Below, piece by piece: positions 37,386-45,341 of a DNA stretch of 64,000 bases. The position numbers were made by a program, and so were the translations under genes. The stretch's first letter is position 1. The number at the start of each line of letters is the position of its first letter. The notes beneath the pieces are model-generated. The model did not search any database. It saw only the letters and a list, made by a program, of their open reading frames with translations, and had not been told where the DNA came from. Origin of the DNA: Bacteroidales bacterium (GTDB lineage Bacteria; Bacteroidota; Bacteroidia; Bacteroidales; UBA932); assembly GCA_017546605.1 (NCBI GenBank), contig JAFYSH010000010.1, positions 1 through 64,000 on the forward strand. Direction: 5' to 3'.

Positions 37386-39197
37386 ATGAAACGTTACCTA
37401 TGGCCGACACTCATTGTCGGATTGCTCTTGTATACCCTCTTCCCAATTGGTTGTGCCAATACCAGCACAGCGCCGCAAGGTGGACCCAAAGATACAATCC
37501 CCCCCATTCTGATGGAGACGTTCCCGCTGTACAACACCGTCGGTTTTCCGACACAACCCGGTCGGAAACACACCATCTCCTTTACCTTTAATGAGTACGT
37601 GGTCCTAAAAGAGGCAAACAAGAATATCTTCCTGTCCCCGCCACTCTCAGAACCTGTAAAGACACAAATCAGAGGAAAAAGTGTGGTGGTTTCGTTCCCA
37701 GTTGACTTGGACAGCAATACCACCTACTCCTTAGATTTGGGAGAAGCCATTGCCGACAACAACGAAGGCAACATCATGCCCCAATACATCTTCAGCTTCT
37801 CCACCGGCAACGGCATCGATTCGCTCTACAGTACTGGTACCGTCGTGGATGCAAAAACCATGCTTCCACTCAAACAAATCACCGTATTGCTTCATCCAAA
37901 CACTGATGACTCGTTGATTTTCAATGCACTTCCTCGTGCAGCAGCCCGTACGGATGCCTGGGGATTTTTCACCCTGCGTAACTTGGCTCCTGGTTCCTAC
38001 CGCGTTTATGCCTTGGAAGATTTGAATAACAACAACCGGTACGACCCGCAATCCAACGAGCGCATCGGATTTTTGGATTCATTGCTTATTCCGGAACGCA
38101 TCATGAGTCCGGACTCTTTGGAGCTGATGTCGTTCAATGTAAAAGATACAGCAAACTGCATTGCCCGCAAGAGTGATCTGCAACTCTACCTATTCCGGGA
38201 AACACCTACCCGTCAAGTGATCAAGCAATCCGAACGGCCCCACGACCGGATGTTTTACCTCTCTTTCACGGCACCTTATCCGCAAATTGATACCATTACC
38301 ATCCCCGGTATTATGAAAGAAGAATTGGTCCGCCAAGCAAATACAACGGGAGATAGCATCGTTTTCTGGATCAACCGGCAAACGACACCGGACACTCTGC
38401 AACTCTATGTACACTATCGCAAGACCAACGATTCTTTAAAGACATTGGTGGAAGCCATCGATACCTTGCGGATGCCAAAACCCAAGCCGAAACAAACACA
38501 CGACCGTTTTGGTAACGTCATTGAAGTAGTGGATACGGTGGCTAAATTCGACTTCCTGGCAGATGCCGACAAAGTGGAACAAGATGGTTTTATCTTCGAA
38601 TTCGCTTATCCCTTGCGACAAGCAGCTTTTGACTCCATCCGTTTCTCCTCGACAGACCCTCGCAAACAAGTCAAAGATGAAATTTATACCATCACTCCGG
38701 ACAGCACCAACATCCGTCGTTACATCATGCGTCCGAAAGAAGACTTACTCAACGGTTACGAATACCTGGTAAAAATTCCAGCAAAGATTTTTGTTGACAT
38801 CAACGGAAATCCCAATGACAGCTTGAACAAACGCATTACTTTGCCCAGTGACGAGGCGCTGAGCAGCATCACCGTACACTTACAAAATGTAAAGGGTACC
38901 TACCTGGTTGAACTGGTCAACGAAAAACGGGACAAAGTCTATCGCAAATACACCATCCACTCCGACACCAGTTTGAAATTTCCGTACTTGAAAAAAGGCA
39001 AGTATTCCATCCGAATCACCGAAGACAAGAATGAGAACGGTTTGATTGATACCGGTGTGCTTCTGGAACGGAAACAGCCGGAAAAAGTCCTGCTCTACCG
39101 CTTCGGTACAGACCAGACCAATGAGTCCTACATTGTCGATCTACCCGAACGCACAGACTTAGACCAAAATATTGATATTCAAGCAATGTTCCAATAG
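37386..39197 (+). CDS. Ig-like-domain lipoprotein
   Basis: The 603-residue protein starts with a signal peptide and a lipobox-like FPIGC (Cys23), so it is likely anchored to a membrane facing the periplasm or surface. The N-terminal domain (about 35-140, NEYVVLKEANKNIFLSPPLS, ending YIFSFSTGNG) is a bacterial Ig-like (Big_5) fold. A Cna/transthyretin-like segment follows (LRNLAPGSYRVYALEDLNNN). Similar proteins are widespread in Bacteroidota with unknown function. It has close neighbours on both sides, 3 nt after rsh and 4 nt before the barrel gene. Confidence 0.82.
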   Translation: MKRYLWPTLIVGLLLYTLFPIGCANTSTAPQGGPKDTIPPILMETFPLYNTVGFPTQPGRKHTISFTFNEYVVLKEANKNIFLSPPLSEPVKTQIRGKSVVVSFPVDLDSNTTYSLDLGEAIADNNEGNIMPQYIFSFSTGNGIDSLYSTGTVVDAKTMLPLKQITVLLHPNTDDSLIFNALPRAAARTDAWGFFTLRNLAPGSYRVYALEDLNNNNRYDPQSNERIGFLDSLLIPERIMSPDSLELMSFNVKDTANCIARKSDLQLYLFRETPTRQVIKQSERPHDRMFYLSFTAPYPQIDTITIPGIMKEELVRQANTTGDSIVFWINRQTTPDTLQLYVHYRKTNDSLKTLVEAIDTLRMPKPKPKQTHDRFGNVIEVVDTVAKFDFLADADKVEQDGFIFEFAYPLRQAAFDSIRFSSTDPRKQVKDEIYTITPDSTNIRRYIMRPKEDLLNGYEYLVKIPAKIFVDINGNPNDSLNKRITLPSDEALSSITVHLQNVKGTYLVELVNEKRDKVYRKYTIHSDTSLKFPYLKKGKYSIRITEDKNENGLIDTGVLLERKQPEKVLLYRFGTDQTNESYIVDLPERTDLDQNIDIQAMFQ

Positions 39198-39201
39198 TGT
39201 T

Positions 39202-39912
39202 ATGAACGTAAAACGCCTATTTTTCCTACTTTTTGCACTGATATTAGGGCTTGTTATTGGGGGAAAATCTCCGATGATGGCACAAACCTTGGATAAACAA
39301 ACCGGACGGCTCATCATTGACACCACCATGCGGGTGGTGACAGCCAAACCCACCTATCATCAAGTTGGGGTGCGGTACAACATCGCTAACTGTGGCGTCA
39401 GCTTCTCGCCCGATTTGAAAGCCAAGACCATCACCACCTACAACAACATTGCTTTGTTGTACACCTACTATTCTCCCCTGTGGGGTTATATGGATTACTT
39501 CGGTTTCCAGACGGGAATCAAGTACGGTTCCTATGGATTTACCACAGAATACAACATCAACAACATGGACCAGACGCTCACCTACGTGGAGCTCCCGCTC
39601 TTGGCTGCATTTCACTATGATTTCAACAAATTTCGGATCTACTTGAATGTCGGCCCCTTCTTGGATTACCACTTGGCGACCAGCCGCAGTACCGGTTTTG
39701 ACTGCTATGACCAACGTACCGGCTACGGCATATTGGGCTATGCGGGCTTGGGTTACCAATTGGGACGTTTTCAAATCGGTTTGGATTTCGGGTACCAATA
39801 TTCACTGGGCTTTATGTTCCATCCTGAAAAACTCGCTGATGATTGGTGGCTGTATTCCTACGCCAGCCAATGGTCCTTTGGTCTTTCCCTTCATTATACC
39901 TTAAATCATTAA
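39202..39912 (+). CDS. Outer-membrane beta-barrel protein, PorT-like
   Basis: I start at ATG 39202 (236 residues), 4 nt after the lipoprotein gene; an ATG at 39172 would overlap it. Residues 1-25 are a signal peptide ending near MMAQ. The rest alternates aromatic and polar residues as in an eight- to ten-strand barrel (VGVRYNIANCGVSFSP, IALLYTYYSPLWGYMDYFG, GLGYQLGRFQIGLDFGYQYS). It ends with LSLHYTLNH. Role unknown; PorT-like barrels serve secretion or OM maintenance, but no specific motif fixes this. Confidence 0.78.
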   Translation: MNVKRLFFLLFALILGLVIGGKSPMMAQTLDKQTGRLIIDTTMRVVTAKPTYHQVGVRYNIANCGVSFSPDLKAKTITTYNNIALLYTYYSPLWGYMDYFGFQTGIKYGSYGFTTEYNINNMDQTLTYVELPLLAAFHYDFNKFRIYLNVGPFLDYHLATSRSTGFDCYDQRTGYGILGYAGLGYQLGRFQIGLDFGYQYSLGFMFHPEKLADDWWLYSYASQWSFGLSLHYTLNH

Positions 39913-39919
39913 CCGTTGT

Positions 39920-41224
39920 ATGAAAAGAATCCAAGTTCGTATTGGCGACCAACTCATCTTGGGCAATGGAGCTCCCGTCGCCATACAGACCATGTGTAAC
40001 TGCAACACCAATGATGTAGATGCAGCCTTTGCCCAATGTCAGGCGATGCATGCTGCAGGGGCCCAACTCATCCGACTCACCACACAAGGACTTCGTGAAG
40101 TAGCCGCCTTGGGAGAACTCAAAAAACGGCTATTGCAAGCTGGCATTACAACCCCCTTGGTAGCCGATGTCCACTTCCGCAGCGATGTTGCGCTCGCTGC
40201 AGCGAAAGTTGCCGACAAAGTCCGAATCAATCCGGGCAACTTCCACAAAGATCATCAGGAAGCTATGCGTATCTTCCGAGAACTCATTACATTGTGCAAA
40301 AATACCGGTTGTGTACTCCGTATTGGCATCAACCACGGATCCTTGGGCGAACGCATCACCCGCTTGCATGGAGATACTGCCCACGGTATGGTCGAAGCAA
40401 TGAAAGAATGGGTGCAGGTCTGTCGGGAAATGGAATTTGATCAGGTTGTATTGTCCCTGAAAGCCAGCAACACCGTTGTGATGGTAGCAGCCTATCGGGA
40501 GCTTTACCAATGGATGGAAGAACAAGGCTATGCCTATCCTTTGCATTTGGGAGTAACAGAAGCCGGTAACGGCCGTTCCGGACGCATCAAATCGGCCGTT
40601 GGACTGGCAACCTTGTTGCAAGATGGTATCGGTGACACCATTCGCGTATCCTTGACAGAAAACCCGGTCAATGAATTGCCCGTTGCCAATTTCATTGCCC
40701 GCTACTTTGAACGGGGTAAAGATCAGCGACCCACAACCTTTTCATACGATGCACCGGACATGGATTCCTACATCCTGGAAGCGGCCTCTCACATCGGTCC
40801 CCTATTGATGGATCACTTAGTGGACGACTTTGAATTGCAGGGAACCGTACAAGGGGAACCAATTCCTACAGAAGAACTTCAGGACATCCACGACGAATTA
40901 CTTCAAGCAGCACGTCGTCGATTCACCAAGTGTGAATACATCGCCTGCCCCAGTTGTGGACGTACCCTCTTCGATATTGAAGCTACTTTTGCTGAAGTCA
41001 AACGTCGTACTGCCCACCTGCAAGGTTTGGTCATTGGGGTCATGGGTTGCATTGTCAATGGTCCTGGAGAAATGGCGGATGCTGACTACGGCTATGTGGG
41101 TGAAGGAGCTGGAAAAGTTTCCATTTACCGAAAAAAAGAGCGTATCTATCAAGGCATTCCGCAAGAGGAAGCCATTGACCTTTTGCTGAATTTAATCGAA
41201 AACGACCGCGATTCCGCACGATAA
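39920..41224 (+). CDS. ispG: 4-hydroxy-3-methylbut-2-enyl diphosphate synthase IspG with shortened insert
   Basis: IspG (GcpE) reduces MEcPP to HMBPP in the MEP isoprenoid pathway and needs a 4Fe-4S cluster. The TIM barrel (1-245: RIGDQLILGNGAPVAIQTM, NPGNF, GVTEAGNGRSG) is followed by the cluster domain with CPSCGRTLFD and GCIVNGPGE, so all ligands are present. Most Bacteroidota IspG proteins are about 600 residues with a large A* insert; this one is 434, and only the end of the insert (EAASHIGPLLMDHLVDD) remains. It is therefore near the size of the E. coli enzyme (372) but on a Bacteroidota frame. Confidence 0.93.
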   Translation: MKRIQVRIGDQLILGNGAPVAIQTMCNCNTNDVDAAFAQCQAMHAAGAQLIRLTTQGLREVAALGELKKRLLQAGITTPLVADVHFRSDVALAAAKVADKVRINPGNFHKDHQEAMRIFRELITLCKNTGCVLRIGINHGSLGERITRLHGDTAHGMVEAMKEWVQVCREMEFDQVVLSLKASNTVVMVAAYRELYQWMEEQGYAYPLHLGVTEAGNGRSGRIKSAVGLATLLQDGIGDTIRVSLTENPVNELPVANFIARYFERGKDQRPTTFSYDAPDMDSYILEAASHIGPLLMDHLVDDFELQGTVQGEPIPTEELQDIHDELLQAARRRFTKCEYIACPSCGRTLFDIEATFAEVKRRTAHLQGLVIGVMGCIVNGPGEMADADYGYVGEGAGKVSIYRKKERIYQGIPQEEAIDLLLNLIENDRDSAR

Positions 41225-41226
41225 TT

Positions 41227-41257
41227 TTTGCAGAATGCCAATTGTTCCATAACTTTA
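41227..41257 (+). promoter_or_regulatory. Promoter of the two-gene secreted-unknown operon
   Basis: TTTG (41227-41230), 19 nt, TAACTTTA (41250-41257), one base off consensus. It lies 31 nt before the ATG at 41289, just after ispG. Confidence 0.6.
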
Positions 41258-41288
41258 CTAGAACTTTTACAATTAAAACCTTATCAGT

Positions 41289-41801
41289 ATGAAAACTTTT
41301 CTAACTTGGCTCACTGCCATTTGCTTGTTCTTGGGATGTACACAGTCGATGGATGCCCGTAAAAAAGAAAAATACAGATACAAAGAGGCACGCAACTACG
41401 AAGTGGTAATGTTGGGTGTCGGCAGTGACGGAACCAAAGTCTTCAAAATTTACGCAACGGACAAAAATGTAGAAAGAGCCATTGCATTGGCAAAAATGGC
41501 AGCAATTGAAGTAACCTTGTTCCGCGGTCTTCCCGGTGGTAGTGGCATTGCAGAAACCCCCCGTTTGGTGGACGGTGCAACTCGTGAAGCCAACCTCGAT
41601 TACTTTGATACTTTCTTTGAATCCGGTGGACGTTATCTGCAATATTTGAACGTAACTACGGACGGAATGCCCTCAGGCCAAGACCGCTTGAAAATCAAAG
41701 GCGGCTATAAAGTCGGTCTTTCAGTACAAGTACTTTACGATAACCTCCGCAAGGACTTGGAAGCGGATGGTATCATTAAATCATTGAATTACGGTTTCTA
41801 A
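41289..41801 (+). CDS. Secreted lipoprotein-like protein, unknown
   Basis: I do not recognise this 170-residue protein. It starts with a signal peptide and a lipobox-like FLGC (Cys17). A basic stretch (RKKEKYRYKEAR) and a mixed alpha/beta domain follow, with RAIALAKMAAIEVTLFRGLPG near residue 70. It lies 12 nt before a DUF6175-like gene and shares its promoter, so the two probably act together at the cell envelope. Confidence 0.72.
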   Translation: MKTFLTWLTAICLFLGCTQSMDARKKEKYRYKEARNYEVVMLGVGSDGTKVFKIYATDKNVERAIALAKMAAIEVTLFRGLPGGSGIAETPRLVDGATREANLDYFDTFFESGGRYLQYLNVTTDGMPSGQDRLKIKGGYKVGLSVQVLYDNLRKDLEADGIIKSLNYGF

Positions 41802-41813
41802 CATCTCTTCTTT

Positions 41814-42782
41814 ATGAAACGTATTGTATTATTCGCATTCGGCCTGCTTTTGTTATCAGCCAATGCTTTCAGTCAGGCGAAAAAGCCGACCATTATGGTG
41901 GTTCCCAGTAGCATTTACATGGAGCGTCACAACTATACCACCACCTACCAAGACGGTTTTGGAAAAACCAAAAGCACCCCGGATTATGACAAAGCTTTCC
42001 GCCAAGATGAAAATCTGCGTCTGGTAATTTCTGAAATGGGTAAAATTATGGCGGATCGTGGTTTCCCGTTGAAAGACCTGGAACAAACCTTGCGCGGAAT
42101 GAGCAGCGATGATGCACAACGTGAATTGCTGACCAGCCGTAGCGGAAGCAGCATTGTTGAAAGCCCGATGGACGAACTCAAACGCGTTGCCAAAGCTGAC
42201 ATCATTATGGACTTGGATTTCACCATCAAGAACCAAGGTCCCCGAAAATACATCACCTTCAACCTCAGAGGTATGGATGCTTACACTGACAAACTGATTA
42301 CAGCTGCTTCCGGTAGCGGTGATCCCTCCGCTTCGGCAACGGTCGGTACCTTGTTGGAAGAAGCCGTTCTCAATTACATGGATGGTTTCAATGCAGCCCT
42401 GCAAAACCACTTCAACGATATGTTTGCCAACGGTCGTGAAGCCAAGATTACCGTGTTGATGTTTGATTCTTGCCCCCTCTCCTTTGAAGATGAGCTCCAA
42501 TTTATGGGAGAAACTGTAACCTTGATGGACGTGGTGGATTACTGGTTGAGTGAAAACTGTGTACACGGACGCTTCTCAACAAACACGGCCGGTGAATTCG
42601 AACTGGTTTACGAACAAGTGCGTACCCCGTTGTTCCGCACCGTATTGGGTAAAGAACGTCCGACCGATACCCGTGCATTCGTAAATGAGCTGGGTAAATT
42701 CCTTTCCGAACAAATTCAACTCCCCTACAAGATCAACACCGTCGGACTCGGAGAAGCCTGGTTGATCTTAGGTGATAAATAA
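41814..42782 (+). CDS. Secreted DUF6175-like protein
   Basis: The 322-residue product begins with a cleavable signal peptide ending near NAFSQA. The mature domain has KPTIMVVPSSIYMERHNY, LKDLEQTLRGMSSDDAQREL and KADIIMDLDFTI, which I recall from the DUF6175 family of Bacteroidota. This family assignment is from memory and its function is unknown. The pattern of a long-standing secreted factor with a lipoprotein upstream suggests a periplasmic or surface assembly role, which is inference. Confidence 0.72.
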   Translation: MKRIVLFAFGLLLLSANAFSQAKKPTIMVVPSSIYMERHNYTTTYQDGFGKTKSTPDYDKAFRQDENLRLVISEMGKIMADRGFPLKDLEQTLRGMSSDDAQRELLTSRSGSSIVESPMDELKRVAKADIIMDLDFTIKNQGPRKYITFNLRGMDAYTDKLITAASGSGDPSASATVGTLLEEAVLNYMDGFNAALQNHFNDMFANGREAKITVLMFDSCPLSFEDELQFMGETVTLMDVVDYWLSENCVHGRFSTNTAGEFELVYEQVRTPLFRTVLGKERPTDTRAFVNELGKFLSEQIQLPYKINTVGLGEAWLILGDK

Positions 42783-42785
42783 AGC

Positions 42786-44165
42786 CTATCCAATTTGGCG
42801 AACATAGAGACGACCCAGTTCTGAACGGATAACAACCAATCGATCGCCTTTCGAAGCGGATCCAACCAACAACTGAGCGTCGTACCACTTCCCTTCTAAC
42901 TCGACCTTTCCAGCAGGTCGCAAGTCTGTAACAGCAACGACTTGTCGGCCTGCCAGATCGGTCAGTTTTTTTGTTTCTACACCTACAAATCCTTCCGATT
43001 CATCCAGTGAAGTTTTGAGGGCTATGCGATTGAATAATTTAAATTCATACAAACGTCCAGCGCCCCAAATTGCCAATACCACAACCAAGAAACCTGAAAC
43101 AGAAACAATGGTAATGGGTTTTAACAACGGCTTTAAATTCAGTTCTCCCTCAAAATACAGCAGGTTATTGTCCACCATTGCAAAGGTCAGCGAAAAGAAC
43201 ATCAGTACCAAGCCTAGTACTCCCAACACGCCAAAACCTGGGATGGCAAAGAGTTCAATTATGAGCAACAAAAGTCCCAGGATGAACAAAGCTATTTCCC
43301 AATGCATGGCCAGCCCCTCCATGTACAACGGAGCAAAATACAGCAATGCACCCAAAATGGAGATCCCCAACGGCAAACCGATACCAGGACTCTGCATCTC
43401 AAAATAGATTCCCCCAATCATCATCATTAAGAAAATCCCTTGCAGCATAGGGGACATCAACAAAAGCAACAACTTTTGCAACTTACTCAATGTCTGCTTT
43501 TCCATCGTATAACCATCCGGAGCAATCCGTTCAGCCACTTCTTCCAGGGAAGCTGCTTTCCCCTCACAAAAACGCGCTTGTATCGCTTCTTCAGGAGTGA
43601 ACGTCAACACATTCGCCGTATCGGTCATTTGTTGGGCAATCGCTGGATCCCGATGCCAAACCTCCTGCGGGCCATTGGGTCCCTGCACCACTTTTTTCCC
43701 ATGAGCCTCGGCCGTCGAACGCATCATCCCGCGCATAAACGACTGATACTTGTCCGGCATCACCTGACCACTCTGATCCACGACCGTTGCAGCACCAAAA
43801 GAACTACCACTACGCATATAAATCGAATCACAGGCAATGGAAATCAAAGCTCCAGCCGAAGCGGCTTGCACATTGATGAAAGAAATGGTAGGAATGGGGC
43901 ATTGCAATAAGGCTGTACGTATGCTATCTGCGGCATCCACAGCGCCACCGTAGGTGTTCATATCTACAATCAGGTAGTCTGCCGACAAAGACACTGCTTC
44001 CTGAATGCCCAAATTAATTTTTCGCATGGCAGAACGGTCAATGTCCTGTTTCAGGTCAATGACATAGATCAGCGGCTTGTTTACAGATTCCTCTGCAGCC
44101 TTCATCTGGGTAGTATTTCCACAGAAAATCAAGAGGGTCAAAACCCAAGCAGACAATACTCTCAT
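42786..44165 (-). CDS. NfeD-type membrane serine protease (ClpP-class)
   Basis: The 459-residue protein (ATG 44165; the 44195 ATG is too close to the promoter) starts with a signal peptide. A ClpP-like domain holds VDMNTYGGAVDAADSIR and the nucleophile serine in INVQAASAGALISI. Four hydrophobic segments follow (about 225-360), then an OB-fold NfeD domain (VGVETKKLTDLAGRQVV). NfeD1b proteins work in membrane protein quality control, often with SPFH partners (FloA), but no such gene is adjacent. The gene is divergent from carA. Confidence 0.88.
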   Translation of the reverse strand: MRVLSAWVLTLLIFCGNTTQMKAAEESVNKPLIYVIDLKQDIDRSAMRKINLGIQEAVSLSADYLIVDMNTYGGAVDAADSIRTALLQCPIPTISFINVQAASAGALISIACDSIYMRSGSSFGAATVVDQSGQVMPDKYQSFMRGMMRSTAEAHGKKVVQGPNGPQEVWHRDPAIAQQMTDTANVLTFTPEEAIQARFCEGKAASLEEVAERIAPDGYTMEKQTLSKLQKLLLLLMSPMLQGIFLMMMIGGIYFEMQSPGIGLPLGISILGALLYFAPLYMEGLAMHWEIALFILGLLLLIIELFAIPGFGVLGVLGLVLMFFSLTFAMVDNNLLYFEGELNLKPLLKPITIVSVSGFLVVVLAIWGAGRLYEFKLFNRIALKTSLDESEGFVGVETKKLTDLAGRQVVAVTDLRPAGKVELEGKWYDAQLLVGSASKGDRLVVIRSELGRLYVRQIG

Positions 44166-44206
44166 TTCTTTCTTATTTTCTTCTAAATTTTCCAATAATC
44201 TACATC

Positions 44207-44244
44207 CAAAGATAGTATAAAAATAGATAAAAATGGTATATTTG
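44207..44244. promoter_or_regulatory. Divergent promoter, NfeD gene and carAB
   Basis: The -7 boxes are TATCTTTG (44207-44214, minus) and TATATTTG (44237-44244, plus). The latter ends 9 nt before the carA ATG, so carA mRNA would have almost no leader. Confidence 0.6.
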
Positions 44245-44253
44245 CAACTTAGT

Positions 44254-45330
44254 ATGAAACGAGCAACTCTAATCCTGGAAAATGGCCTCTCATTTGAAGG
44301 CTATTCATTTGGATACGAAGCTTCCACCGATGGTGAAGTCGTATTCAGTACCGCGATGGTAGGTTATCCCGAAAGTCTTACGGACCCTTCCTTCTCTGGT
44401 CAACTTTTATGTGTTACATTTCCTTTGGTCGGCAATTATGGTGTTCCCGAAGACCGAATTGATCCCGTCGGCTTGCATTTGAATTACGAATCGGAAGGAA
44501 TCCACGTTCGCGGTGTGATTATTTCCGATTATTCATTTAATTACAGCCACTGGAGCGCAGTTAAAAGTTTGGACCAATGGTTGAAAGACGAAAAAGTACC
44601 CGGCTTGTTCGGTATCGATACCCGTGAACTCACCAAAATTCTTCGTGATAGCGGATCCATGTTGGGACGAATCGTGATTGAAGGAGACAACGTAGAAGGT
44701 CCGATGTACAACCCCAACTTGGACAACCAATTGGCACTGGTCAGCTGCAAGGAAGTCATCCACTACCCGTCCAGCAAACCCAATGCCAAGAAAGTAGTGT
44801 TGGCTGACTATGGTGTAAAACACAATATCATCCGTCACCTGCTCAATCGTGGTGTTGAAATCATTCGTGTTCCTTGGGATTACGATTACAACCAATTGGA
44901 CTACGATGGTCTGTTCCTTTCCAACGGTCCCGGTAACCCGGCCTACTGCGACGATGCGGTTCATCACATCCGCAGAGCCATTGAGATGAACAAGCCCATT
45001 TTTGGTATCTGTATGGGTAACCAATTGTTGGCTCGTGCAGCAGGTGCCCAAACCTATAAACTCAAATACGGTCACCGCAGCCACAACCAACCGGTTCGCC
45101 TGGTTGGCTCCAACAAATGTTTCATTACTTCCCAAAACCACGGTTTCGCAATTGACGAATCTACCTTGAGTAAAGACTGGGATCCGTTGTTTATCAACAT
45201 GAACGACGGCACCAACGAAGGTATCCGCCACAAGAGCGGTCGCTTCTATTCGGCACAATTCCACCCGGAAGCAGCCAGCGGCCCCACCGACACCGAATTT
45301 TTGTTTGACGATTTCCTTAATCTATTATAA
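44254..45330 (+). CDS. carA: Carbamoyl-phosphate synthase small subunit
   Basis: CarA supplies ammonia from glutamine to CarB for pyrimidine and arginine synthesis. The N-terminal domain starts RATLILENGLSFEGYSFG. The class I glutamine amidotransferase domain has the nucleophile Cys in FGICMGNQLLARAAG and His-Glu in AQFHPEAA. I start at ATG 44254 (358 residues), since ATG 44233 lies upstream of the promoter -7 box. carB follows 11 nt downstream. Confidence 0.97.
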   Translation: MKRATLILENGLSFEGYSFGYEASTDGEVVFSTAMVGYPESLTDPSFSGQLLCVTFPLVGNYGVPEDRIDPVGLHLNYESEGIHVRGVIISDYSFNYSHWSAVKSLDQWLKDEKVPGLFGIDTRELTKILRDSGSMLGRIVIEGDNVEGPMYNPNLDNQLALVSCKEVIHYPSSKPNAKKVVLADYGVKHNIIRHLLNRGVEIIRVPWDYDYNQLDYDGLFLSNGPGNPAYCDDAVHHIRRAIEMNKPIFGICMGNQLLARAAGAQTYKLKYGHRSHNQPVRLVGSNKCFITSQNHGFAIDESTLSKDWDPLFINMNDGTNEGIRHKSGRFYSAQFHPEAASGPTDTEFLFDDFLNLL

Positions 45331-45341
45331 GTATCCCCGCT

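Noticed and set aside
41856..42566. 236-residue minus-strand frame opposite the DUF6175-like gene
   Set aside because: Its sense-strand partner has a signal peptide and a promoter, and this frame has none.
44533..45264. 243-residue minus-strand frame opposite carA
   Set aside because: Antisense to the conserved amidotransferase domain, no motifs.
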